A stretch of DNA of 34,993 bases from CAYSCS01 sp964429695 (lineage in GTDB: Bacteria > Acidobacteriota > Aminicenantia > Aminicenantales > Aminicenantaceae): contig CAYSCS010000009.1 in the NCBI GenBank assembly GCA_964429695.1, forward strand, positions 1 to 34,993, written 5' to 3'. Of this stretch, positions 16,150-24,503 are shown piece by piece (the stretch's first letter is position 1; each line of letters starts with the position of its first letter). The notes under the pieces were generated by a model, which was not told where the DNA came from, ran no database searches, and worked only from the letters and a program-made list of their open reading frames with translations. Made by a program: the position numbers and the translations under genes.

Positions 16150-17910
16150 CTATCTCAAAATAAGGGTGGCAATCTTCAGAATCTTATGAGGCAGGTCTTC
16201 GTATCCTTTAATCCTGAAGAGGTCCCCTCGACCCTTTCTCGCCAGCTTATAACACAGGTCTTCATTCATCTTATAGTCCTCGGTGAGGAGGACAAATAAT
16301 CGAGGAAATTTTTCCGCCAAGTGACAGGGGTCACGACCCACCGTATAAACTCCGTCTGTGATCAGAAGAGCCGAACGCCACGGAAAATGGGTGCTATGGA
16401 TTTCTCTTAGCCCTGTTTCAAGCCCTGCCTCTATGTTGGTGAAACCTCGAGCAGGCTGAATCAATATGTCAGAGACTAGCTCTTCTGGAGAGTTTTCTTC
16501 ATTTAGATGCCAGAGAGCCCTGGCACTACTCCCAAAAACAATAACTGCAAAGTCTCCTGGATGAAGTTTTAAAGCCAACGATGCAGCAGCTAAAGCTGCA
16601 ATGGCTAAATTCTTGCCACCCATGGAAAGAGAAGTATCCATAATTAAAACAAGCTGATGACGCCTTTCCTCCCTTCTCTCTATTACCAAATCATCCCGAG
16701 AGGGAAGTTTCTTGCCTATTATTTTCTCTAAAGTTTGATCAAGGTTAACTTCTCCTCGATAGGGTTCTTCAAAAAGACCTAATATTTTCTGTTTTGGAGG
16801 CCTAACTGGTCCTACGAGCTTCCAGGCACGACGCATCACCTCTTTTACTGCCATTCTAAGAGCAGATTTCCTGAGTTTGTTTTCTTGAAAAATATTTTCT
16901 CCTTCAGAAATTCTTTGAGCGATAAACCACCCATCAATCTGAGCAAGGGGAACCCTATATCGAGCCGCAAGGCTTTTTTTCAACTCATCAAGGGAGACAA
17001 GGTAATGCCCTTCCTCTTCCGGTTCGAGAATAACTTTTTGTTTAAGATTTGTTTTTGAAAGCGGAATTAAGGGTGAAATTAGTTTTTTTTTTTCTCTTTC
17101 AAGCAATTCTTCAATTAAATCATTTAGGGATGTCTCAAATTCATCTCTGAGTTCAATTCTTGTGGGCAATGAAGTTCGTGCAGCTTGAGCCAATGCTTCT
17201 CCTCCTCCCATTTTATGAGCAATGTTTACCATAGAGATTGCAGCTCTTATTGAAGCACCTTTTTTTACTTTCGGATGATTCCGGGTTAGCCTCATAATCC
17301 TCACCGCCTCCCGGATTAGGTTTAGATCTTCACATTCTGTTTCCTTTTTCACTATGGCTATCTCCTCTTCCTCAGGTTGATAATCGAGGATTACATGTTC
17401 GAAACGATCCCGGAGAGCCTCAGAAAGATGAGAGGTTGCAATGTATTCGGCTGGATTCTGGGTGGCGATAACCTGAAACTTGGGGGAGGCTTTAATTTCT
17501 CCCAGGTGAGGAATTATTATAAACTTCTCATCCAAGGCGGGAAGTAAAACATTTTGCACAGCCTCAGGCATGCGATTCAGCTCGTTGATAAAAAGAATGG
17601 AACCCTCTCTCATGGCTTTAACCAGAGGACCTTCGCAAAAGCTCTCGGGTGCATAACCTTTCTTTAAGACTAATGGAGGATCGAACCATCCCGTAAGCTT
17701 GCTCTCTGTGTAGCGGTCATCTGCATCGATCCTAATCACCTTTCTTCCCAGTATCTTACAGATGACAAGGGCAACTGTTGTCTTTCCTACACCCACTGGT
17801 CCTTCAAGAAGAAGATTATGACCCGAATTGAGGATGGCAAGCGAAAGAGCTATTTCATGGTCTCTGCCCACTATTCCGTTTTCTTGTTTAACCCTTTGGA
17901 TTATATCCAT
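16150..17910 (-). CDS. Single-chain MoxR-type AAA+ ATPase with C-terminal von Willebrand factor A domain
   Basis: 586 residues. Residues about 1-230 are a MoxR/AAA_5 module: Walker A GPVGVGKT (37-44), Walker B ILFINE (105-110), sensor-1 N152 in ATQNPAEY, and arginine-finger candidates in LRDRFEH (R167/R169). A helical linker with a charged stretch follows (about 255-420). It leads to a VWA domain with a complete-looking MIDAS: DTSLS (D425, S427, S429), T491 in GFTNIE and D519 in LITDG. MoxR-VWA pairs such as RavA-ViaA and CbbQ-CbbO are normally two proteins that remodel or metal-load partners; magnesium-chelatase D/I subunits have related modules. Here both lie in one chain. No signal peptide or membrane segment is seen, so it is cytosolic. 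The start ATG 17910 has AGGTGG upstream. It is a lone leftward gene, divergent from a TonB receptor, with no obvious client beside it. Confidence 0.9.
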   Translation of the reverse strand: MDIIQRVKQENGIVGRDHEIALSLAILNSGHNLLLEGPVGVGKTTVALVICKILGRKVIRIDADDRYTESKLTGWFDPPLVLKKGYAPESFCEGPLVKAMREGSILFINELNRMPEAVQNVLLPALDEKFIIIPHLGEIKASPKFQVIATQNPAEYIATSHLSEALRDRFEHVILDYQPEEEEIAIVKKETECEDLNLIREAVRIMRLTRNHPKVKKGASIRAAISMVNIAHKMGGGEALAQAARTSLPTRIELRDEFETSLNDLIEELLEREKKKLISPLIPLSKTNLKQKVILEPEEEGHYLVSLDELKKSLAARYRVPLAQIDGWFIAQRISEGENIFQENKLRKSALRMAVKEVMRRAWKLVGPVRPPKQKILGLFEEPYRGEVNLDQTLEKIIGKKLPSRDDLVIERREERRHQLVLIMDTSLSMGGKNLAIAALAAASLALKLHPGDFAVIVFGSSARALWHLNEENSPEELVSDILIQPARGFTNIEAGLETGLREIHSTHFPWRSALLITDGVYTVGRDPCHLAEKFPRLFVLLTEDYKMNEDLCYKLARKGRGDLFRIKGYEDLPHKILKIATLILR

Positions 17911-18446
17911 GAAGAATCGCCACCTGAATAGTAATTAGAATAATTCATAAGCTTAGTGAAAATCAACTTTAGATTTGAGGGAAAAGATAAGTTCTTTTCT
18001 CTAAAAAAAATCAAAGTTTTTTGCATCTTCTTTATTCAAAGCAAAAACAATTAAATATGATATGAATAGTTTGTTAATATTAGTTATTAATTAAGTCCTA
18101 AAAAATAGGAGTGAAACTAAGCGGAAAATTTAAAGAGATTATCACTAATTTATCATTTGAAGCTCAAAAAAGATTTGAAGCTCAAAAAAGACAACTATTC
18201 ATCATGGAAAGATTTTTTTCAGATTTTTAAATTATGTATCAAAAAGGCTCAAAATAGCATATTTATACAAATTTTTAGCCAAATTTTACAAGACATTTAG
18301 AGAAACTTTCTATAGATTTATAGGCAAATATGATTCTTAGGCTTGAAGGCTTGAATTCGGGAAAAGGAGAAGTGGACAATTAGAAAAATTTTTTAGGGGA
18401 TTTACATATATTGAATAAAACATTGAACAAGATTGGAGGTGAAAAA
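17911..18446. other. Divergent intergenic region upstream of the second TonB receptor
   Basis: AT-rich region of about 536 nt that must contain promoters for the leftward AAA-VWA gene and the rightward receptor. It carries an exact 18-bp tandem duplication (listed separately). The receptor's ribosome-binding site GGAGGT is at 18435-18440. No small gene is convincing. Confidence 0.5.
18155..18190. repeat. Exact 18-bp tandem duplication
   Basis: The unit ATTTGAAGCTCAAAAAAG occurs at 18155-18172 and again without a gap at 18173-18190. Within the unit, TTGAAGCTCAA is nearly a palindrome (TTGA-gct-TCAA-like). It lies about 260 nt before the receptor start. It could be a duplicated binding site or a simple replication-slippage product. 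Confidence 0.8.
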
Positions 18447-21400
18447 TTGAGTAAAAGGTTTTTCAAATCTTCAGCCCTTTCTCTTCTCATTCTATGTCTC
18501 TTTTCTTTTTCTCTTGCTCAGAGACAGACAGGCTCTATAAGAGGAACCGTGATTGACCAAGAAGGGGCCCCGCTTCCTGGTGCCACGGTAACTGTCTCAG
18601 GAGCAACTCTCCTTGGCTCATTGACCTATGTCACGAGTGAAGCAGGAAATTTCAGATTTCCTGCCCTCCCTCCAGGAACATATAGACTAACAGCGGAGAT
18701 GCCCGGGTTTAAGGCAGTAACTCTCGAGGGTATAGATGTCCACGTGGGAAAGACGAGCTCTGTGGAGATAAAACTCGAGCCTGCAGCTCTTGAGGAGGAG
18801 GTCACGGTAACCGCAGAGGCGCCTGTGGTGGATACCACTTCTTCAAAAGTTTCTGTCAATTACACTGCTGACCTTATCCAGAACATTCCCATAGGAAGGA
18901 ATGTCAATGCTCTGGTTAACACCGCTCCAGGAGTGATTTCAGACGTCGGAGCCTACTCAACTTCTAGATTCTCCAGCCACGGTTCCTCAGTTAGGGGAAA
19001 TTCCCATGCCTTCGATGGTTTCCTTGTCGAAGATCCCTTGGTAGGAGGTCTCCTCGTTCCAGTGAACTTCGATACGTTCGAGGAAGTTGAAGTGGAACTA
19101 ACGGCTCATCCTGCTGAAGTAGGACAGGCACATGGAAGCTATGTGAATGTGGTCACTAAATCCGGAGGAAACAATCTAAGCGGGTTAGCACAGGTCTACT
19201 ACACGAGCAAAGACATGGTTGATAAGAATTTCAACGAGGATCAGATAAGAACCTTCTCTGCAATCGCACCCAAAGGTCCAACTGGGGAACCGCTCATCAC
19301 GCCCACAAAGACAGTTTCTGACCTTGACCTTTCTTTAAATCTCGGCGGGCCCATTCTTAAAGACCGTCTTTGGTTCTTTGCTGCCTTCCGCTACTTTGAT
19401 GCCACTCTAAACTATACTGGTTTTAATGACCCGGTTAAGCGCACTCCCCTCGACCAGGAAACCACAAACTGGAACTTCCAGGGAAAGTTGACCTCCCAGC
19501 TCCACCCTAATCACCGACTCACCCTCAACTGGTATCGCTCAGGAGGAAAGGCGCTCTATCACGCTGGGTATGTCTCGCCCTATACCCTGCCAGAGGCTGT
19601 CCCTGAACTTCCTGGATTGGGGACATCCACACTCTATGCAGTCTGGAACGGAATCATAAACCAAAACACATTTTTCGACCTTCGGGTAGGCTACCTTGAT
19701 TCCTGGTATCCAATCCGGTTTCCTTCAGAAGAAAAGCTGGGCCCTAATTTACCTGGAATGATGTTTGGAGTTCAGCATGTTGACCTAATAAGTGGGTTTA
19801 CTTATGGAGCACCCGTTTGTAATCAAAATTATGATCGGGAAAGGCTCGAATTCCTGGGAAGTTTGACTCGTTTCGCCGATAACCTCATTGGCGGGAGCCA
19901 CGAATTCAAGCTTGGGTTTGAGTTTGAGCTGGCTAAATGCAAGCTTGAGCATTGGTTTCCTTATGAGCCAAGCGTATATTCGGTCTATACAGCAAACTAC
20001 AGATACATGTTGACTGCATTGGGATTACCATTCGGCATGTTGTTCCCCCTGGCTATAGGTTCAAAAGAAGGCGACTCCCAGGAAAATGATTATATTTATC
20101 GCTGGAGCGCTTACCTTCAGGATTCTTTCACAGTGACCAAGAAACTCACAATCAACGCTGGCATAAGATGGGATTATTATCGCCCGACCATTCCGGCTCA
20201 GAAAAACACAGGTAATCCCTTCTGGCACAACATCATTCAGAATGGAATGGTGTTGTGGCTGATTCCCTATCAACCTCAGTACTTCGGCCCCAAGGAGTAT
20301 GAAAAAATACCAGGGGTTGTCAACTGGAGCACTTTCTCTCCTCGCCTGGGGCTAACCTATGACCCCTTTGGAGATGGTAAGACTTCTCTTAAAGCAAGCT
20401 ATAGCAAGTACTACGAACCATTCTCTGGGCAAATCTCAGGTTTGATAAATCCTAACTACTGGCACGGGATGCTTTTTTACTGGTATGACTTAAATCGTAA
20501 TAACTGGCCTGATCTTGCTGATTTCTTCATCGCCGGCTATCAATACGGGCGAATTGAAGACCCTGTGACAGGCCTGCCTGACGTAGATACTTTCTATGAC
20601 AAGAATATAAGACCAACTTATGCTCACGAGGTAACGGTAGGAGTAGAGAGAGAAATTTTCCCCAATTTTTCGCTCGGGTTGAATTACATAAAGAAATGGT
20701 CAAGGGACATAATCGAGATGTACAACAGGATTGAGGGAACAATCTACACTCAGGATACAATGCGAGAGCCAGGGCCTGATGGCATCTTTGGTACCTCAGA
20801 TGATATCTCTTTCCCTGTCTATGTGGGAAGCGGGAATGCTCCTGTGGGATGGTTGACGAACATCGACGGAAAAAATGGAAAACCTCTTGCCGAAAGAAAA
20901 TATGAAGGAGTAGAACTCATCATCAACAAGAAACTCTCCCATAAATGGCAGCTCTTTGGTTCTGTGGTGCTAAGCAAGTCAACAGGAAACATTGGTCAGT
21001 CGTATCTTGCCTCTTACTATGGCACAGAAGTCTTCATGGACCCCAATTATCAAGTCAACAGATATGGAAGGCTGGACCTTGATCGTCCTCTTGTGATCAA
21101 ACTGGCGGGAACTTACATGGTACCCTATGGAATAAACTTTAGTTTCTATTTCACTCATTATTCAGGGCTCCCCTATAACAGGAATGTCAGAGTCTATGGT
21201 CTTGCTCCCTGGGCTTCTTCAGCCACAGTCATTGCTACCAATCCTCCAGGAACCTATAGACGACCTTCCCGTGATAATCTTGATTTGAGGGTGGAAAAAT
21301 CTTTCCGCCTAGGTCCAGGAAGCCTTGGTCTCTTTCTCGATATCTTTAATGCCCTTAATAGTGGATATTTCGATTACAATTCTGATTATGCAGGCGACAT

Positions 21401-21509
21401 GTATTATGGAGTTCCAGGAGTCTTCATCCCCAACAGAAGATACCTCAATGAGATAACGGGTTTGAGTTCCCCACGTGTGTTGAAAATCAGCATCAGATAT
21501 TCATTCTAG
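18447..21509 (+). CDS. TonB-dependent outer-membrane receptor, Oar-like, with carboxypeptidase-regulatory N-domain
   Basis: 1020 residues from a TTG start at 18447, chosen because GGAGGT (18435-18440) sits 6 nt upstream and the protein then opens directly with a signal peptide (SKRFFKSSALSLLILCLFSF, cut after about SLAQ). An in-frame TTG at 18411 would add 12 residues but has no ribosome-binding site. The regulatory Ig-like domain (GSIRGTVIDQEGAPLPGATV; LPPGTYRLTAEMPGFK) is followed by a TonB-box-like EEEVTVTAEAPVVD, then a plug (IPIGRNVNALVNTAPG; HAFDGFLVEDP; YVNVVTKSGGNNLSG). A 22-strand-type barrel ends in KISIRYSF. The final Phe and aromatic-rich strands fit outer-membrane insertion. It shares its plan with the 934-residue receptor at 1568-4372, but the barrels differ clearly, so the cargo may differ. 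A hairpin follows the stop codon, and a peptidase/GGT-like operon starts about 590 nt on. Confidence 0.93.
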   Translation: MSKRFFKSSALSLLILCLFSFSLAQRQTGSIRGTVIDQEGAPLPGATVTVSGATLLGSLTYVTSEAGNFRFPALPPGTYRLTAEMPGFKAVTLEGIDVHVGKTSSVEIKLEPAALEEEVTVTAEAPVVDTTSSKVSVNYTADLIQNIPIGRNVNALVNTAPGVISDVGAYSTSRFSSHGSSVRGNSHAFDGFLVEDPLVGGLLVPVNFDTFEEVEVELTAHPAEVGQAHGSYVNVVTKSGGNNLSGLAQVYYTSKDMVDKNFNEDQIRTFSAIAPKGPTGEPLITPTKTVSDLDLSLNLGGPILKDRLWFFAAFRYFDATLNYTGFNDPVKRTPLDQETTNWNFQGKLTSQLHPNHRLTLNWYRSGGKALYHAGYVSPYTLPEAVPELPGLGTSTLYAVWNGIINQNTFFDLRVGYLDSWYPIRFPSEEKLGPNLPGMMFGVQHVDLISGFTYGAPVCNQNYDRERLEFLGSLTRFADNLIGGSHEFKLGFEFELAKCKLEHWFPYEPSVYSVYTANYRYMLTALGLPFGMLFPLAIGSKEGDSQENDYIYRWSAYLQDSFTVTKKLTINAGIRWDYYRPTIPAQKNTGNPFWHNIIQNGMVLWLIPYQPQYFGPKEYEKIPGVVNWSTFSPRLGLTYDPFGDGKTSLKASYSKYYEPFSGQISGLINPNYWHGMLFYWYDLNRNNWPDLADFFIAGYQYGRIEDPVTGLPDVDTFYDKNIRPTYAHEVTVGVEREIFPNFSLGLNYIKKWSRDIIEMYNRIEGTIYTQDTMREPGPDGIFGTSDDISFPVYVGSGNAPVGWLTNIDGKNGKPLAERKYEGVELIINKKLSHKWQLFGSVVLSKSTGNIGQSYLASYYGTEVFMDPNYQVNRYGRLDLDRPLVIKLAGTYMVPYGINFSFYFTHYSGLPYNRNVRVYGLAPWASSATVIATNPPGTYRRPSRDNLDLRVEKSFRLGPGSLGLFLDIFNALNSGYFDYNSDYAGDMYYGVPGVFIPNRRYLNEITGLSSPRVLKISIRYSF

Positions 21510-21524
21510 TTTTTATGGTTTAGG

Positions 21525-21566
21525 GAGGGAAGGCCTCATTTTGGCACGATACTGAGACCTTCCCTC
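21525..21566 (+). terminator. Hairpin after the second TonB receptor gene, probable terminator
   Basis: The arms 21525-21538 (GAGGGAAGGCCTCA) and 21553-21566 (TGAGACCTTCCCTC) pair over 14 bp with one mismatch (C21534/A21557) and a 14-nt loop. It begins 16 nt after the receptor stop codon. There is no strong T-run after it, so it may act with Rho or mainly protect the 3' end. It would separate the receptor from the downstream operon. Confidence 0.6.
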
Positions 21567-22099
21567 TTCAATTAGAAAAGTGATTAAAAAAAATAATTTC
21601 AGCCTAATATTCCTTTCAGCTTCTTTTAAAAATCATGAAAGAGTTAGCCAATCCTTAAAATCCAGATGTATCCCAGCAATAAGAATTTGAAAATAAAAAT
21701 AATGGCCCTTTCTTTATCCCTTATCAAAACTCAGAAGGAAGAACTCAACCCCCTCCATCAAAAAATTTTTTCTTTGATTAGCAACTCAATAGCGATCAAT
21801 TTATTTCCAAGATTTAGTTTTAATGTTAATGAAAAAATTTGAATTGAAGCAAGGAAATAAATTTTAGCTTGACTGGGAAAAGATGCTTCCTCATAGGCTC
21901 TCCCCTTTAGATCAAAGCTTTGCTAAGGAGAAACGAGCCTAAGCTGTGGTTCCTATTGGACTGAATTAGAAGAAAAAAGGTTTAAATTATAAAAGATGAA
22001 AAAAACCTCAGCTCATAGGGAAAAAATAAAGTTAAGAAATTTAACTAAGAAAAATATTATTACTATTTCTATAGAAATAATAAATTAGAGGAGGAGATG
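21567..22099. other. Intergenic region before the GGT-like operon
   Basis: AT-rich and without a convincing gene. Near the right end are a short inverted repeat GTTAA-n5-TTAAC (22031-22045) and a perfect 16-bp palindrome (22064-22079), then AGGAGG at 22089-22094. These positions fit an operator and leader for the operon that starts at 22100. Confidence 0.5.
22064..22079. promoter_or_regulatory. Perfect 16-bp palindrome upstream of the GGT-like operon, possible operator
   Basis: TATTTCTATAGAAATA reads the same on both strands and lies 20 nt before the start codon. Its A/T-rich nature means chance cannot be excluded. The position between presumed promoter and ribosome-binding site is typical of repressor sites. 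Confidence 0.35.
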
Positions 22100-23872
22100 A
22101 TGAGAAGACGCGAATTTATTCACAAGGCTGCCCTTGTAGGTGGAGGGGCAGGGTTTTATCGTTTGAAAAGGGAAAAAGAAATAAAAGAAAAAATCATTTC
22201 ATCCACCCTAGAATCCCTCCCCAAACAGGGGCCAAAGCCTGTAGTCAGGGGGAAGAAGGCGGTCTGCAGCAGTTCCCATCCCATAGTCACAGAAACCATG
22301 CTCAAGGTGATGAAAGAAGGAGGGAATGCGGTGGACGCCGCAATTGCAGGGAGTCTTGTCCAGGCAGTAGTCGAACCTCACATGACAAATCACGCCGGAA
22401 CGGTTACCTTTCTCTACTGGGAGGCTAAGACTGGCAAATCTTATGAGCTTAACAGCCAAGGTACACTAGTTCAAGGGCTCCCTCCTTTCAGAACCTTTCC
22501 CCCCAATCTTGGTGGTTTTGCCATGGGAGCAGGGCCAATGGCCTGCATACCCGGTTTCATGCCCGGCCTTGGAGAAATGCACAGACGCTTTGCCACTAAA
22601 CCTTGGTCACATTTGTGTCAGGACGCAATTCGCTGGGCAGAGGAAGGGCATCCTATGCATTCTTTTGAATTCGGGGTACTTGAGTGGGAACTCGCCTCTA
22701 ACACATATTTTCCCTCGGGACGCAAATTTTTCACGCCCCAAGGATTTACTCCTCAAGTGGGTGAATTTTTCAAGAATGAAGAGCTAGCGAAAACATTGCG
22801 CAAAACTGCTGAGGAAGGGCCAGGATATTTCACAGAAGGAGAGTGGGCAAGAGAATTTGTAAAAAAAGCCAATGAACTTGGCTGGCCGATAAACCTTAAG
22901 CATCTCAAAGAAATCCCGCCACGCTGGGGAGAACCAATTCGCTTCAAGCACAGAGGGTATGAAATTCTCCAGCTCAGCCCTCCCGAGCGCCAGGGACTCT
23001 TCTGTGCCATTGTGCTTGGTATCCTCTCGAATTTTGACCTCAGCTCCATGGGTCATTACACGAACTCAGCAGAAACTCTTTATTTCTTAGCTCATGCCCT
23101 GCGCTGGGCAGAATGGGAGCTCGGGCTACTCCATGATCCCAAGATTTTCAACATACCCTATGAAGAATGGCTTTCAGATGAACATCACCGGATGGTGGCT
23201 TCTGTGTTGAAAAAAAGCACGCCAAAGATTGACCTAACCGAGCATGTCCGCCTCATTTCAGGTAACCCCGCCCTTGCTGCAGCAGGACTCCCGACTGCTG
23301 GAGAAGGGGGAAAACAACCTCCGTTCGGGAGTTGTGAATTGAGTATCGTAGATAAGGAAGGCAATTGGGTGCAGATGATGAACACCCTTCAGGGGAGTGG
23401 TATCCCCGGTCTAGTAATAGGAGGAGTCCCCATGGTAGGAAGTCACGCTCAGTTCGACATGAGGTCTTCAATCTCTGGATGGCTTGTTGGAGGAGGAAGA
23501 GTAAGGTCTGTCATCGGGAACACAATCGTTCTCAAAGAAGGTAAACCATATCTTGCTCTCGGGACTCCAGGCAATGTCCATGTTACAGTTCCCCAGGTTC
23601 TATTAAACATCCTCGATTTTAAAATGGACCCCTACGAAGCCTCAGATGCACCAAGAATGCTTTCCCTTAGAGATGATTATGTGCTTGAGATTGAAAGCAG
23701 GATTCCTGAAAAAGTCGTCGCAGGACTGGCTCGGCTGGGGATAAGGATAAAGCCTCTTCCTCTTTATGATTATCATATGGGCTCATTTCAGATTTGCTGG
23801 CGTGACGAGAAGACCGGACTCCTCAATGCAAGCACTGATCCAAGGCGAGCAGGTATGGCAGGAGGGTTATAG
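22100..23872 (+). CDS. Gamma-glutamyltransferase-like Ntn hydrolase, probable Tat export, altered active site
   Basis: 590 residues from ATG 22100; an overlapping ATG at 22097 sits too close to the AGGAGG. The N-terminus MRRREFIHKAALVGGGAG matches a twin-arginine signal (RRxFI). Family features are visible: GNAVDAAIAGSLVQAVVEPHM (about 75-95), PGFMPGLGEMHRRF, the mid-protein SIVDKEGN, and LALGTPGNVHVTVPQVLLNI near the end. In true GGTs the small subunit starts with a catalytic Thr in TTHxSVVDxxGN. Here the aligned residues are S411-C412-E-L-S-I-V-D, so Ser replaces Thr. The Arg that holds the gamma-glutamyl carboxylate (in the F-R-E region) aligns with YELNSQG and is missing, and the GSPGG loop reads GTPGN. 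The fold is clear, but gamma-glutamyl activity is doubtful; another amide, or loss of activity, is possible. It is first in a likely operon with the VOC, S9 and second GGT-like genes. Confidence 0.88.
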   Translation: MRRREFIHKAALVGGGAGFYRLKREKEIKEKIISSTLESLPKQGPKPVVRGKKAVCSSSHPIVTETMLKVMKEGGNAVDAAIAGSLVQAVVEPHMTNHAGTVTFLYWEAKTGKSYELNSQGTLVQGLPPFRTFPPNLGGFAMGAGPMACIPGFMPGLGEMHRRFATKPWSHLCQDAIRWAEEGHPMHSFEFGVLEWELASNTYFPSGRKFFTPQGFTPQVGEFFKNEELAKTLRKTAEEGPGYFTEGEWAREFVKKANELGWPINLKHLKEIPPRWGEPIRFKHRGYEILQLSPPERQGLFCAIVLGILSNFDLSSMGHYTNSAETLYFLAHALRWAEWELGLLHDPKIFNIPYEEWLSDEHHRMVASVLKKSTPKIDLTEHVRLISGNPALAAAGLPTAGEGGKQPPFGSCELSIVDKEGNWVQMMNTLQGSGIPGLVIGGVPMVGSHAQFDMRSSISGWLVGGGRVRSVIGNTIVLKEGKPYLALGTPGNVHVTVPQVLLNILDFKMDPYEASDAPRMLSLRDDYVLEIESRIPEKVVAGLARLGIRIKPLPLYDYHMGSFQICWRDEKTGLLNASTDPRRAGMAGGL

Positions 23873-23952
23873 TAAGAAGAAAAGAATTTAAAATTTTCTT
23901 TAGCTTACGAATTGAGATGTAAGAATTTTAATCACCATCAAGGAGCAAAGAG

Positions 23953-24411
23953 ATGGTTTATGAGCATGTGGGAATAACAGTGAGTAACCTCGATAATTCA
24001 ATCAATTTTTACACAAAAATCTTCAATCTCAGGGTTCTCAAACGGACTCCCCTAAATGCCTACCTTTATAAGGGAACAGATATGATTGAGCTTATCCAGT
24101 CAAAAAAGAAAAGGGAAACAAAGAAACGCTCAAGCTCCAAAGGTTTAATAGAAGTGATGACAGAAAAAGCAGGTGTAGTCCATGTGGGGTTCAGAGTAGA
24201 TAATATGGATGAAGCAATTGCCTCTTTCGAGAAGTTTAGAAAAGAAGTAGGTGGTGAACTCATAGTTCCTCCAGTGATGTACGAACAGAAGCTCAAGACA
24301 GTAGCGGATGTCTCTGAAGATAAGCTAAAGAGAGTTCTCTCCCCTACTAAATGGAGAATAGCGGTTCTCAGCGATCCTGATGGGGTTTTGATTGAGCTCC
24401 AGGAAAGATAG
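23953..24411 (+). CDS. VOC (glyoxalase/dioxygenase) superfamily metal-dependent protein
   Basis: 152 residues with two beta-alpha-beta-beta-beta modules. The four usual metal ligands can be placed: H5 in YEHVGI, E46 in MIELIQ, H77 in VHVGF and E148 in LIELQE. The first module opens NLDNSINFYTKIFNLRVLKR and the second ends with LSDPDGVLIELQER, both family hallmarks. The superfamily includes glyoxalase I, methylmalonyl-CoA epimerase, extradiol dioxygenases and antibiotic-binding proteins. A lysine-rich insertion (about 50-70) between the modules is not diagnostic. No signal peptide, so cytoplasmic, although its operon neighbours are exported. It lies 80 nt after the GGT-like gene and 92 nt before the S9 gene, all in one direction, with AAGGAG upstream. 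An epimerase or lyase of amino-acid or keto-acid metabolism is a guess; the reaction is unknown. Confidence 0.88.
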   Translation: MVYEHVGITVSNLDNSINFYTKIFNLRVLKRTPLNAYLYKGTDMIELIQSKKKRETKKRSSSKGLIEVMTEKAGVVHVGFRVDNMDEAIASFEKFRKEVGGELIVPPVMYEQKLKTVADVSEDKLKRVLSPTKWRIAVLSDPDGVLIELQER

Positions 24412-24503
24412 CAAGATTTTGCCTGAAGAATGGAAGAGTTAATCCCTGCTAATGGCGAGTGACAACTAAATCGAGATGGGAAGTACAAAAAAAGAGAGAA
24501 AAA

